Source: Sulfurovum sp. (GTDB lineage Bacteria > Campylobacterota > Campylobacteria > Campylobacterales > Sulfurovaceae). From it: 64,000 nucleotides of DNA. Shown here in pieces: positions 45,275 through 54,214 of the stretch. The notes beneath the pieces are model-generated. The model did no database searches, was not told the DNA's origin, and saw only the letters and a list, made by a program, of their open reading frames with translations. Position 1 is the stretch's first letter; the number at the start of each line of letters is the position of its first letter. The stretch covers positions 27,082-91,081 of the forward strand of contig JAMOSB010000035.1 in assembly GCA_027068485.1 (NCBI GenBank). The letters run 5' to 3'. Both the position numbers and the translations under genes were made by a program.

Positions 45275-45296
45275 TGTATAAAATTAATTTTATACA
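45275..45296. promoter_or_regulatory. 22-bp perfect palindrome between LysR and helicase genes
   Basis: Half-site TGTATAAAATT is followed directly by its exact complement, 90 bases before the LysR start and 24 bases before the helicase -10 box. It suits a dimeric regulator, most simply the adjacent LysR protein. Confidence 0.45.
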
Positions 45297-45319
45297 ATAG
45301 GGATTAATCACTTTCACGA

Positions 45320-45341
45320 TATAATAACTCCTACTAGGAGT
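45320..45341 (+). promoter_or_regulatory. -10 box and inverted repeat at the helicase promoter
   Basis: TATAAT (45320-45325) is followed immediately by ACTCCT-ACT-AGGAGT (45327-45341), a perfect 6-bp inverted repeat. It spans the expected transcription start and contains the AGGAG ribosome-binding site. It may act as an operator or an mRNA hairpin. Confidence 0.45.
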
Positions 45342-45352
45342 GACACAAATTT

Positions 45353-47419
45353 ATGGAACAGATACTCAATGGACTCAACCCAGCACAGCGTGAGGCGGTA
45401 GAGCATATCGATGGTGCGATGCTTATCTTAGCAGGTGCAGGTAGTGGTAAGACCAAGACCTTAACCACACGCCTTGCCTATCTTGTGGGAGAGGTGGGTA
45501 TCGACCCACGCAGTACCCTCACCCTCACCTTTACCAACAAAGCTGCCATGGAGATGCGTGAGAGAGCACTCAAGTTGATGCCCTCCAAAGTCTCCTCCCC
45601 CCCACTACTCTGTACCTTTCATAAGTTTGGTCTGCTCTTTTTGAAGTTTCATATCAGCAAGCTAGGACGCAATAACAACTTTGTCATTATCGATAGTGAT
45701 GATAAGAAACGGCTCTTGCGTTCCCTTGCCAAAGCATTGAAGATCGATCTCAACCTCTCCTTTATCGCTTCAGAGATCTCCAAATACAAAAACTCCCTCT
45801 TCACCACCCAAGAGGCGATCGACAAAGCAGAGCTTCCCGACTATAAGCAGGTCGCAGCCATCTACGCTGCCTATCAAGCCAATATCGAAGAGAATAACCT
45901 TGTCGACTTTGATGATCTGCTAATGCTCACCTATCGTATACTCGATGAGAACCCCACCCTACGCACCGAGGTGAGTCAACAGTATCGCTATATCATGGTC
46001 GATGAGTATCAAGATACCAATGAGCTACAGTTTCGACTCCTCTCTCACCTCTGTAGTACACACCAAAACCTCTGTGTCGTAGGGGATGATGACCAGAGTA
46101 TCTACGGCTGGAGAGGTGCCAATATCCAAAATATCTTGGAGTTCTCCACATACTTTAACTCCGCTAAGACCATCAAGCTTGAGACCAACTACCGCTCCAC
46201 TACCCCGATCCTCACCGCTGCCAATACCCTTGTAGAGCATAATAGCAACCGATTGGGTAAAAAACTCATTTCCCATAAAGGGGAAGGGGAATCAGTTACG
46301 CTCTTCCACTCCCTTGATGAGTCGATGGAGTCTCGGGCGATTGCCCATCAGATCCAAGCACTCCTTACCCAAGGGATTCACCCCGATGAGATTGCGGTAC
46401 TCTACCGTATCAATGCCCTCTCCCGCTCCCTAGAAGAGGGCTTTACCAAAGCAAATCTCCCCTTCAAACTCATTGGAGGTATGCGGTTTTATGAGCGTGC
46501 AGAGATCAAAGATATCATCTCCTACTTTCGGGTCATCGCCAATCCACACGATGACTTCTCCCTAATTCGTATCATCAACAAGCCCAAACGCGGTATCGGT
46601 AAAGCCTCACTCCAGAAGCTCCAGAGTGCGGCACTCGATGCGGGAGTCTCCCTCTATGGCTATATGCAAAAAAGTCAAGCAGGGGAGCTTCCTATTGTTG
46701 TGAGTAAGAGAGTTGCCAATACCCTCGAACACCTGAGTGATACGATTATATCCCTACAGATAGAAGCCAAGGAGTCTATTGAGAACTTCGTAACACTCTT
46801 TGAGGAGCAGATCGCACTGAAGTCTTACTACCACGGGATGGTTGATGGTATCGATCGTATCCGAAATATGGATGAGTTCTATGGCTATTTTCGTGAGGCG
46901 ATCCATAAAAATCCGATGATTACACTTGATGAATTTCTCAATGAGACCTCCCTACAGAGTGATCAAGATCAGATTGAGTCTGATGCGATTACGATTATGA
47001 GTATTCATGCCTCCAAAGGATTGGAGTTTGAACACCTCTTTGTTATCGGGTTAGAGGAGGAGTTTTTTCCTCTACTTGGAGAGGGGTGCAATATGGAGGA
47101 GGAGCGTCGCTTAGGCTATGTGGCGATTACGAGAGCCAAATCCCACCTCACTCTTTGCTATGTCGATAGCCGTTTCTACAAAGGTCGTCGAAAGATGATA
47201 GACAAGAGCCGTTTTCTCGGGGAAGCAGGACTGATACAAGATACCAGCTTGAAGATCACCAAACACTCTGCTTTTAAAAAAGGAGATCTTGTAAAGCATA
47301 AGATTTTTGGGATTGGACGGGTTCAATCAGTCAATAAATCAGGTAATGAGTATAAGCTACTCATCAACTTTGGTGGAAACAAAAAAGAGATACTCAGCTC
47401 ATTTGTTCAGCGTATCTAA
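45353..47419 (+). CDS. ATP-dependent 3'-5' DNA helicase (UvrD/Rep/PcrA family)
   Basis: The 688-residue SF1 helicase has motif I AGAGSGKTKTLTTRLAYL, Ia LTFTNKAAMEMRER, II VDEYQDTNELQ, III GDDDQSIYGWRGA, IV LETNYRS, V AITIMSIHASKGLEFEHLFVIG and VI RRLGYVAITRAK. The C-terminal region ends with a PcrA-like Tudor motif (KKGDLVKHKIFGIGRVQSV). Campylobacter has the orthologue, annotated rep/uvrD, directly before truB as here. Confidence 0.95.
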   Translation: MEQILNGLNPAQREAVEHIDGAMLILAGAGSGKTKTLTTRLAYLVGEVGIDPRSTLTLTFTNKAAMEMRERALKLMPSKVSSPPLLCTFHKFGLLFLKFHISKLGRNNNFVIIDSDDKKRLLRSLAKALKIDLNLSFIASEISKYKNSLFTTQEAIDKAELPDYKQVAAIYAAYQANIEENNLVDFDDLLMLTYRILDENPTLRTEVSQQYRYIMVDEYQDTNELQFRLLSHLCSTHQNLCVVGDDDQSIYGWRGANIQNILEFSTYFNSAKTIKLETNYRSTTPILTAANTLVEHNSNRLGKKLISHKGEGESVTLFHSLDESMESRAIAHQIQALLTQGIHPDEIAVLYRINALSRSLEEGFTKANLPFKLIGGMRFYERAEIKDIISYFRVIANPHDDFSLIRIINKPKRGIGKASLQKLQSAALDAGVSLYGYMQKSQAGELPIVVSKRVANTLEHLSDTIISLQIEAKESIENFVTLFEEQIALKSYYHGMVDGIDRIRNMDEFYGYFREAIHKNPMITLDEFLNETSLQSDQDQIESDAITIMSIHASKGLEFEHLFVIGLEEEFFPLLGEGCNMEEERRLGYVAITRAKSHLTLCYVDSRFYKGRRKMIDKSRFLGEAGLIQDTSLKITKHSAFKKGDLVKHKIFGIGRVQSVNKSGNEYKLLINFGGNKKEILSSFVQRI

Positions 47420-47440
47420 GTCTTACAAGGAATCCTATAG

Positions 47441-48268
47441 ATGAATCGATTATTTGTTGTCAATAAACCCATATTTCGCACCTCCAATGGATATATGGGC
47501 TATGTCAAGCGAAAGTACCATACCAAAAAGGTAGGGTTTTCAGGAACACTAGACCCCTTTGCTACAGGGTCTCTTATCGTTGCTACAGGGCAGTATACCA
47601 AGCTCTTCCAATATCTTGATAAAACCCCTAAGAGTTACAGAGCAACCCTCTGGCTAGGAGCCAACTCCCCTAGCCTTGATATCGAGAAGATCACCTCTAT
47701 CCAAGAGACCCCCACACTCACACTAGATACGATTGAAACGGTACTCGCATCACTAGAGGGGGAGCTTACCTACTACCCTCCCAAGTTTTGTGCCAAAAAA
47801 ATAGGGGGCAAGCGTGCCTATGAGCTAGCACGCAGTGGCGAAGCTGTCCCTCTCAAGCAGATCACCTCTACTATCCATCATATCAAACTCCTCCACTATA
47901 CCCACCCCTTTATCCACTTTGAGGCAACAGTGAGTGAGGGAACCTATATCCGTAGTCTAGGGGCATTGATCGCTGATAGACTTGGGGTAGATGCCACACT
48001 TTCAAGTCTACACCGTATCCATGAGGGAGCGTTCTCTTTTGAGGAGGAGCGTGCCATCGATCCCTTTCAACACCTTGCCATCCCCAACAACACCTATACA
48101 GGGGACATCTCCTACCTTGAGCTAGGTAAAAAGCTCTCTGTCACCTACTTTACGATCCAAGAGGATGGTGTCTATCTTGTGGAGACCCCCAACTTCTACG
48201 CTGTAGTTGAGATCCTTGCGGGGCAAGTGAGCTATCGGCTCAACCGATTGGAGAAGTTTCATGCCTAG
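47441..48268 (+). CDS. truB: tRNA pseudouridine(55) synthase
   Basis: The 275-residue enzyme makes pseudouridine 55 in the T-loop of tRNAs. The catalytic Asp is in FSGTLDPFATGSLIVATGQYTKLFQYL; KSYRATLWLG, YYPPKFCAKKIGGKRAYELARSG and SEGTYIRSLGALIAD are the other family blocks. AAGGA precedes the ATG. The stop overlaps ispE by 8 bases; csrA, which lies between the two in Campylobacter, is missing. Confidence 0.95.
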   Translation: MNRLFVVNKPIFRTSNGYMGYVKRKYHTKKVGFSGTLDPFATGSLIVATGQYTKLFQYLDKTPKSYRATLWLGANSPSLDIEKITSIQETPTLTLDTIETVLASLEGELTYYPPKFCAKKIGGKRAYELARSGEAVPLKQITSTIHHIKLLHYTHPFIHFEATVSEGTYIRSLGALIADRLGVDATLSSLHRIHEGAFSFEEERAIDPFQHLAIPNNTYTGDISYLELGKKLSVTYFTIQEDGVYLVETPNFYAVVEILAGQVSYRLNRLEKFHA

Positions 48269-49046
48269 TCACCCCCTCTCCATCCATGCCCATGCCAAAG
48301 TCAATATCTTTTTGAAAATCACGGGACATCGTGAGGGGTATCATACCCTACTCTCTCGCTTTATGCGTGTCGAGACACTCTATGATACACTCACTTTTGT
48401 CCCTCAACTCTCTCCTGCTTTTACCCTAGAGGGGTGTGAGGGGGTACCCCTACGATCCAACACCATCTACAAAGCCTACCATGCACTCCTCACCTATACC
48501 CATAGTCCCAAACTAAAAGCATTTTTTCATGCCCATAAAGTCATCGTCACCAAACGCATACCGAGTCAGGCTGGATTGGGAGGGGGAAGCTCCGATGCCG
48601 CAGCCTTTATGCGACTGGTCAATCAAGTGTGTCAGCTCACTCTCTCTATCGAAAAACTCGCCGAGATTGGCAGTAGTATAGGGGCAGATTTACCCTTTTT
48701 TCTCTACAACTACCCTGTGGCAAATGTCTCTGGATTTGGAGAGAGTGTCACCCCCTTTGAGGAGGAGGTACTCCCACTCCAACTCTTCACTCCCCCACTA
48801 GGATGTGATACCACACAGGTCTACAAAACCTTTAAGCAACATCTCCTTGCAACGATTGAGCCTGCTAGTTTTGCGGGGTGGGAGCAAGAAGCATCCCGTA
48901 CACTGCTAGAGCGGATCACAGACCCCCTACAGCTCAATGATCTCTATGCCGCAGCGACACTTGCCTACCCAGAGATCACCACCTACCATCAAGAGGGGTG
49001 GTACTTCTCAGGAAGTGGGAGTACCTTCTTTAGACATAGGTCTTAA
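48261..49046 (+). CDS. ispE: 4-diphosphocytidyl-2-C-methyl-D-erythritol kinase
   Basis: The 261-residue GHMP kinase phosphorylates CDP-ME in the MEP pathway. AHAKVNIFLKITGHREGYHTL holds the substrate-binding Lys, IPSQAGLGGGSSDAAAFM is the ATP-binding glycine loop and GADLPFFLY carries the catalytic Asp. GGAG lies inside truB before the ATG. The 3' end overlaps the convergent pseudokinase gene by 17 bases. Confidence 0.95.
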   Translation: MPSHPLSIHAHAKVNIFLKITGHREGYHTLLSRFMRVETLYDTLTFVPQLSPAFTLEGCEGVPLRSNTIYKAYHALLTYTHSPKLKAFFHAHKVIVTKRIPSQAGLGGGSSDAAAFMRLVNQVCQLTLSIEKLAEIGSSIGADLPFFLYNYPVANVSGFGESVTPFEEEVLPLQLFTPPLGCDTTQVYKTFKQHLLATIEPASFAGWEQEASRTLLERITDPLQLNDLYAAATLAYPEITTYHQEGWYFSGSGSTFFRHRS

Positions 49047-51456
49047 TCGATCCGATGAGCTTTCCTAGCTCCTCTTTATAGCGATCGATATAGGCGTGAA
49101 TAAGCTCAGGGTGTTTATTGACAAGATATTGATGGATCTCACTAATGATAAAGTGCATCTTCTTCGCCCCAATCGTCCCTGTCAATCCAATCATATCCAG
49201 ACACAACATCTTCGCCTGCTCATAACGCTTCTCTTGTACTAGCTTCTCAAAGAGGACATCACTGCCACTATAGGCATCAGAGAACTCTAAGAGTAGCTCT
49301 TTATAGAGTGCTTCATTGCCTCGCATACGCTTAATACCCGCCTCAATATCCAACCCTTCTAAGACCATTGGTTGACGCACGACTTGCTCTTTGCGAATGG
49401 TATTTACGCCCTTTTGCTTTTGGAGGAAGTAGTCCAAAGCACTATAGAGCTTCTCTATCTTAACAGGCTTAGGGAGATACCCATTCATACCACACTCAAA
49501 CATCTTCTCTATCTCATTACTCAATACCAATGCTGTGAGTGCCACAATTGGCATCGTATCAAAACGGGCATCGCTTCGGATCAACTCAACCGCCCGATAG
49601 CCATCCATCGTTGGCATATTGATATCCATCAAGACAAAATCTATCGCCTCTTTTCGTTGCTGTAAAAAGTCAACTGCCTCCTTACCATTGTCTACCGTGT
49701 AGAGTACCATACCAGAGTTGTTGAGAATATTGAGCAGTACTTTTTGGTTGATCTTATTATCCTCTACAATCAGTAGATATTTCCCTTTAAAGCGTGCAAA
49801 CTTCTCAATACTCATATTGGCTTGTGCGACAAACTCCTCTCTATGGATAGGAAGTAGATTTGCTTTCTCTACGGGAGTGGCAGGTGGGGTATTCCCCTCC
49901 CTCTCATAGAGCTCTTTAAATGTATCGTAGAGGTAGTCATAGTTCATTGGCTTACTCAACTCACTATCGATCACATAGTGTGGTGTCATGGGATAGGAGG
50001 AGAAGATACTGCGTAGTCGCATCACCTTAATCCCATGATGCTTTTTAAGATTCTCTAAAACATCTAAGGTTTTGGGGGTAAAGAGCTGTTCATTGAGGAT
50101 CACTAGCCCATAGGATTTGAGATCTGGAAGCATCTTCTCAAAGACACTATTACTCATCGTCTCAATCTCTACTTTAAAGGAGGTAACAAGCCGCTGTGTC
50201 ACCTCAAGAGCTAAAGCACTCCTATCAACAATCAACACCCTCTGCCCCACCATAGACTTGAGTGTTTTTCGCTTCTCTCCTCGCTCCTCTTTCATCGGAA
50301 GGGTAAAGACAAAACTATCGGTACCCTGTGTTGTCTTCTCAATATGAAGTATCCCTCCCATCAAGTAGATATACTCTTTTGCCATATAGAGTCCCAAGCC
50401 TACATAGCGACGCTTCTGCTCATCATAGTAGTACTCAAAGAGTTTCTCTTGATCTTGAAGCACAAGATCTGATTCAATCGTAAACTTAATCTTCAAGCGC
50501 TCGGTGATGCGAGAGTCTCGTACAATGTTAAGCTTCACCTCTTTACTACTACTATGCTCTATGACATACTCCAGCATATTCATCAAGACCTGCCCTAGGT
50601 GTAGGGAGTCTGCTCGCATTGTATGAGGAACTCCCTTATCAATATCAAAGAGTACCTCCGCATCATTTTTACCATAGAGTGTACTCAGTACCCCCGTGAC
50701 ATCATTGAGGACATTATTGAAGCGAAACACCTCATCTTGCATCACCACTTTTTTGGACTTCAATCGCAAGAAGCCAATCAACTCCCCTGTTATATCGAGT
50801 AGCTCATTCTCATGATCCATTACCTTCTCTAGCTTAGAGTGAAGTGGAGCATCTTTGACCTGACTCGCAAGCTCTTTGGTATGGTCAATGGTCTCTTTGG
50901 TCATCGCATGGATATTCTCCCCCATAGTTGAGAGTACTTCATGCTGTTTCTCTTCGAGCCTTTGGTGTTTTTGTTTGAGTTTTTGATACTCCATCTTCAA
51001 CCGCTTGATCTCATCAGAGGAGAGATACATAAAGAGGATTCCTACGACAGCCAAACCAAAAATCGCTATCCATAAGATCACATCCTCTTTGGCAATCTCC
51101 TTAATCACCTCTTGCTTCACCTCTTTGATCTGAGGCTCTGTATGCTCCATGATAAAGGACTGAGGAAACGCATCCTTAATTGTGAGATAGACAATAGCAA
51201 GGGTATCACTATCGTCAAAAGGACCGACCTTTAAGAGGTAGTTACTCTCTAGCTTAATGATCTTAGCCGGAAGACGCTCTTGCTCTAGAAGAAAACGCGT
51301 CGCACTATCATGGGCTACAAGTGCTTCATAGTCTCTCTGTTTAGCCTCGATAGCCTCTTGTGTAGCCTCTTGTGTCAAGACAATAAAGCTCTTAACCTCT
51401 CCTCCCCATACAACCGATAGGCACAGTAGTAATCCTACGATATAGACTCTAAACAT
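49030..51456 (-). CDS. Degenerate hybrid histidine kinase (SPOR-like/TM/HATPase/REC/REC/Hpt)
   Basis: The 808-residue protein has a signal peptide, a periplasmic SPOR-like segment (YLLKVGPFDDSDTLAIVYLTI), one membrane helix (about 125-145), a coiled coil, a HisKA/HATPase region, two receivers and an Hpt domain. Catalytic residues are largely lost. The HisKA block reads STMGENIHAM without the His. The N-box reads NMLEYVIEHSS without the Asn, and the G1 box is missing although GLGLYMAKEY remains. REC1 lacks its Asp (LVILNEQL), and Hpt reads LCLDMIGLTGTIGA where HTLKG is expected. Only REC2 is intact (IVEDNKINQ, LMDINMPTMDGY, VALTA, LPKPV). It is probably a scaffold or phosphate sink. GGGGAG precedes the ATG. 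Confidence 0.8.
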   Translation of the reverse strand: MFRVYIVGLLLCLSVVWGGEVKSFIVLTQEATQEAIEAKQRDYEALVAHDSATRFLLEQERLPAKIIKLESNYLLKVGPFDDSDTLAIVYLTIKDAFPQSFIMEHTEPQIKEVKQEVIKEIAKEDVILWIAIFGLAVVGILFMYLSSDEIKRLKMEYQKLKQKHQRLEEKQHEVLSTMGENIHAMTKETIDHTKELASQVKDAPLHSKLEKVMDHENELLDITGELIGFLRLKSKKVVMQDEVFRFNNVLNDVTGVLSTLYGKNDAEVLFDIDKGVPHTMRADSLHLGQVLMNMLEYVIEHSSSKEVKLNIVRDSRITERLKIKFTIESDLVLQDQEKLFEYYYDEQKRRYVGLGLYMAKEYIYLMGGILHIEKTTQGTDSFVFTLPMKEERGEKRKTLKSMVGQRVLIVDRSALALEVTQRLVTSFKVEIETMSNSVFEKMLPDLKSYGLVILNEQLFTPKTLDVLENLKKHHGIKVMRLRSIFSSYPMTPHYVIDSELSKPMNYDYLYDTFKELYEREGNTPPATPVEKANLLPIHREEFVAQANMSIEKFARFKGKYLLIVEDNKINQKVLLNILNNSGMVLYTVDNGKEAVDFLQQRKEAIDFVLMDINMPTMDGYRAVELIRSDARFDTMPIVALTALVLSNEIEKMFECGMNGYLPKPVKIEKLYSALDYFLQKQKGVNTIRKEQVVRQPMVLEGLDIEAGIKRMRGNEALYKELLLEFSDAYSGSDVLFEKLVQEKRYEQAKMLCLDMIGLTGTIGAKKMHFIISEIHQYLVNKHPELIHAYIDRYKEELGKLIGSIKTYV

Positions 51457-52006
51457 TATGCTCCCCTAGATTTTTTATTTGTTTCTCCATCTTCTGTTGC
51501 TCTTCTCCTAGTGTCACCTGTGCTTGTTTAATCCCCTTGAGTGTCCGTCTGTTGTAGAGTGAAAGCAGTAGACCCACCAAAGAGAGCAATAGCAGTGCAC
51601 TCCACTGTAACCCAATGATATGTATCCAACTCTGCTCTATGGGAGGAGGCGTATCAAGTGCAATAGATGCTTGTTTTTCTTTAGGGATAACACTTCGATC
51701 TCGTACAAAAAATATCTCACTTCCCCTCGCAGTAAAAAGCTCTTGTAGGCGTTGTTTGAGAAGACTCTGAGAAATAGGCTTAATGACTACCACACGATAG
51801 GCTCCAAACTGCTCAAGTGTGAGGGTGAGATGGTACTTCTCTTGGAGAGCTTTTGCTTCACTACTCATTTGAAAAAAAGCCTTTAACTCTGCTAAATCCT
51901 CTACTACATGCGTACTGTCTCGCTCCCCCTTAACAATCAATTTTTGATGTAAGTTTTCTGAAAACAGTAGTGTCATACATACCACTAGCATACCAATCAA
52001 TCGCAT
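51449..52006 (-). CDS. Membrane protein paired with the degenerate hybrid kinase
   Basis: The 185-residue protein repeats the layout of its neighbour's N terminus: signal peptide, a periplasmic alpha/beta segment (YHLTLTLEQFGAYRVVVIKPISQSLLKQRLQELF, SPOR-like by topology), one membrane helix (WSALLLLSLVGLLLSLY) and a short cytoplasmic coiled coil. No catalytic domain is present. I chose the ATG at 52006 (AAGGGG upstream) rather than the GTG at 52039. Its stop overlaps the kinase start by 8 bases, so the two are coupled and probably form a complex. Confidence 0.75.
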   Translation of the reverse strand: MRLIGMLVVCMTLLFSENLHQKLIVKGERDSTHVVEDLAELKAFFQMSSEAKALQEKYHLTLTLEQFGAYRVVVIKPISQSLLKQRLQELFTARGSEIFFVRDRSVIPKEKQASIALDTPPPIEQSWIHIIGLQWSALLLLSLVGLLLSLYNRRTLKGIKQAQVTLGEEQQKMEKQIKNLGEHNV

Positions 52007-52079
52007 CACAACCCCTTCTACAAAAGGGTAGTTTATCACACTTTACCCCACTTACACTCCAAGATTAATCTATTCGAGT

Positions 52080-52085
52080 TATAAT
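52080..52085 (+). promoter_or_regulatory. -10 box of smpB
   Basis: TATAAT 19 bases before the chosen TTG at 52105. The other in-frame TTG at 52087 lies one base after the box and could not be in the transcript. Confidence 0.55.
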
Positions 52086-52104
52086 TTTGAAAAAGGAGTC
52101 GTTT

Positions 52105-52566
52105 TTGCCCATCAATATTATTATACAAAATAAAAAAGCGAGACATGACTATGAGATACTAGAGAAGTTTGAAGCGGGAATTGTACTCCAAGGGAGTGAG
52201 GTCAAAGCCCTGCGTGCGAAGCGTGCCAATCTCTCAGATGCGTTCTGTCGCTTCATCAAAGGGGAGTTACACCTGATGAATGCACATATCACAGCACTAG
52301 AGACTGCTCACAAGAGCTACTCCCCCGATACACGCACCCCACGCAAACTCCTCCTCCACAAAAAACAACTCGAAAAACTCTATCTCAAAATCCACCGTGA
52401 TGGACTGACCATTGTCCCATTGATGCTCTACTTCAATGAACGAAATTTTGTCAAGGTCAGTATCGCCATTGCCAAAGGGAAAAAACTCCATGACAAACGC
52501 GCGGATATGAAAGCCAAAACCCTCGATAGAGAAGCGAGACAAGCGATCAAGGCACGCAGTTACTAG
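52105..52566 (+). CDS. smpB: SsrA-binding protein SmpB
   Basis: The 153-residue protein delivers tmRNA to stalled ribosomes. Family blocks are ARHDYEILEKFEAGIVLQGSEVKALR, NLSDAFCRF, LMNAHI, PDTRTPRKLLLHKKQLEKL and the basic tail KLHDKRADMKAKTLDREARQA. I start at the TTG at 52105, six bases after AGGAG and downstream of the expected transcription start. No tmRNA gene is nearby. In relatives smpB follows ispE directly; here the pseudokinase pair lies between. Confidence 0.93.
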   Translation: MPINIIIQNKKARHDYEILEKFEAGIVLQGSEVKALRAKRANLSDAFCRFIKGELHLMNAHITALETAHKSYSPDTRTPRKLLLHKKQLEKLYLKIHRDGLTIVPLMLYFNERNFVKVSIAIAKGKKLHDKRADMKAKTLDREARQAIKARSY

Positions 52567-53492
52567 CGACGACGCTTGCGTTTTTCCTGAAGCTTTTTAT
52601 GTGCTGATTGATATCCTCCCCTACGCGTGCGTTTGATTTTTGCTCTCTGTGCCAAGCGTTGATAGGGGCTTGGGTGTTTCACTCTCTTCTCCACTAATGC
52701 CCTCTGCATTGAGAGGCGTTTACTCCCAATAAACGCATGGATATGCTGTTTGACTTTACCCCTAAGATACTTAGCCAAACGCTTAACGGGTAGGTGTAGT
52801 ACGATCTCAAGATACCGCTCCATCCATCCAAACAGTCGGCTAAAGAGTGCGTAGAGTTTGAGTAGAAAGGGGTTTAGGAATGGGATCTTCTCCATAAATC
52901 CTAAGAGCCAGTTGAAGATCACAATCTCCACAATCGGAGCAAACCAACTCCCCCACAGATAATCGGTAAAGAAGTAGAGGATACTTGTCCCCACTTTGAG
53001 TGAGAGTGCTAGCAGAAAGCTCCAGATCTTAGCGATAAAGACCTTCATCGCCAAAACACCCCCCAAGAACTTACCGACAAACCCCAATGACCCGATAAAG
53101 ACAAACCCTGTAATAATCTGCTTGACTAAAGGAAAGCTTTTGAAGTTTCGTTTGATATAGGTGAGCAGTCGTTTGACATCTCCTGTGATATGATCGAGAA
53201 AATGAATCTTAAACTGCCGTGTGAGTACCTTCTCTATCAAGTAGCGTTTACCCAATCCTGTAGCAGAAAGGAGTGCGAGTTTTTTCATAAAGAGTGCCAA
53301 GACAAACTTACCCTTGACCAAGAAAAACCCTGTAATCAACACCACCATATGTTTTTTGGCAAAGAGTACCGCACGCATACCCACTGCTATCACAAAAGTA
53401 CGAATCTCCTCAACCATCAAGAGGAGTATCACCACACTCCAAAAGAGTGCTATCCCTCCCCAAAATAGCAAGGACTTCTTTGGCATTTTCAT
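52563..53492 (-). CDS. Integral membrane protein of unknown function
   Basis: The 309-residue protein has two N-terminal hydrophobic helices (about 8-27 and 48-70), two or three central ones (about 125-175) and a long basic, Arg/Lys-rich C-terminal tail (YQRLAQRAKIKRTRRGGYQS... to KRKRRR) that would lie in the cytoplasm. I do not recognise a family. Its start overlaps the end of the upstream membrane-protein gene (ATGA) and its end overlaps the smpB stop. Confidence 0.7.
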   Translation of the reverse strand: MKMPKKSLLFWGGIALFWSVVILLLMVEEIRTFVIAVGMRAVLFAKKHMVVLITGFFLVKGKFVLALFMKKLALLSATGLGKRYLIEKVLTRQFKIHFLDHITGDVKRLLTYIKRNFKSFPLVKQIITGFVFIGSLGFVGKFLGGVLAMKVFIAKIWSFLLALSLKVGTSILYFFTDYLWGSWFAPIVEIVIFNWLLGFMEKIPFLNPFLLKLYALFSRLFGWMERYLEIVLHLPVKRLAKYLRGKVKQHIHAFIGSKRLSMQRALVEKRVKHPSPYQRLAQRAKIKRTRRGGYQSAHKKLQEKRKRRR

Positions 53493-54055
53493 CGCTTTAG
53501 AGATCCTTTGATATGATGGTAGAGTGCTTTGATTTTAAGTAGAAACTGACTCTTGTTTGAGAAGTATTGCCTCTTAATCTGCTTGAGATAGCGTTTGAGA
53601 CGACCAAGCTGAAGCATCGTATCATGATAGATAGGCTGTGACTTCAACCAGTCAATCGTACCCATAATCTTCTCATAGAGCCACTTAAACCACCCAAATC
53701 TCATGAGCTTTGCTTCACTTACCCGAAAGAGCCAGAAGGTAAATGCAGCGATGGGTATCTTTGAGAGGTAGAGGAGTAATCCCAAGAGCATCTGACCACT
53801 CACAAAGAGAACCCCCGCATAGAGTCCAAAGGCTTCAACCAGTATCAAGAGTCCGACAAATAAGACAAGGATAACTGAGGGGTTGGCATCTTGCAATTTA
53901 TGCTCTAGGGTTTGTAGAATCTTAAGAGAGTGAATTGCTTCATAGATAGGCTTTGCCACCCCCTCCCAGATCAACTCTTCAAAGATAATATAGGTCATCA
54001 CCAAAAGAAGCTGAAGCAGTAGCAGTATTCGATTTTTAACTCTTATCAATATCAT
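53489..54055 (-). CDS. Integral membrane protein of unknown function, partner of the next gene
   Basis: The 188-residue protein has an N-terminal helix, a central hydrophobic pair (about 60-115, VILVLFVGLLILVEAFGLYAGVLF) and a basic amphipathic C terminus (LGRLKRYLKQIKRQYF). The segment RFGWFKWLYEKI resembles RLFGWMERYLEIV in the downstream product, so the two may be distant paralogues. It is coupled to that gene by ATGA. Confidence 0.65.
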   Translation of the reverse strand: MILIRVKNRILLLLQLLLVMTYIIFEELIWEGVAKPIYEAIHSLKILQTLEHKLQDANPSVILVLFVGLLILVEAFGLYAGVLFVSGQMLLGLLLYLSKIPIAAFTFWLFRVSEAKLMRFGWFKWLYEKIMGTIDWLKSQPIYHDTMLQLGRLKRYLKQIKRQYFSNKSQFLLKIKALYHHIKGSLKR

Positions 54056-54170
54056 GTAGTATCCTAAATAGCGTTCGATTTTATCGGTGTATTATAGCAA
54101 AATAATAGAGACTCTAATAAGAAGATAGGAAATTTATAGTGTAGTGTTCAGGGGGAGGTATAGAGAGAGG

Positions 54171-54200
54171 GATAAAACTCCAGTGGGAATCCACTGGAGT
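54171..54200 (-). terminator. Terminator after rplS
   Basis: On the minus strand ACTCCAGTGG-ATTC-CCACTGGAGT is a perfect 10-bp stem followed by TTTATC, 14 bases after the rplS stop. Confidence 0.8.
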
Positions 54201-54214
54201 AGCATAGAGAGAGA

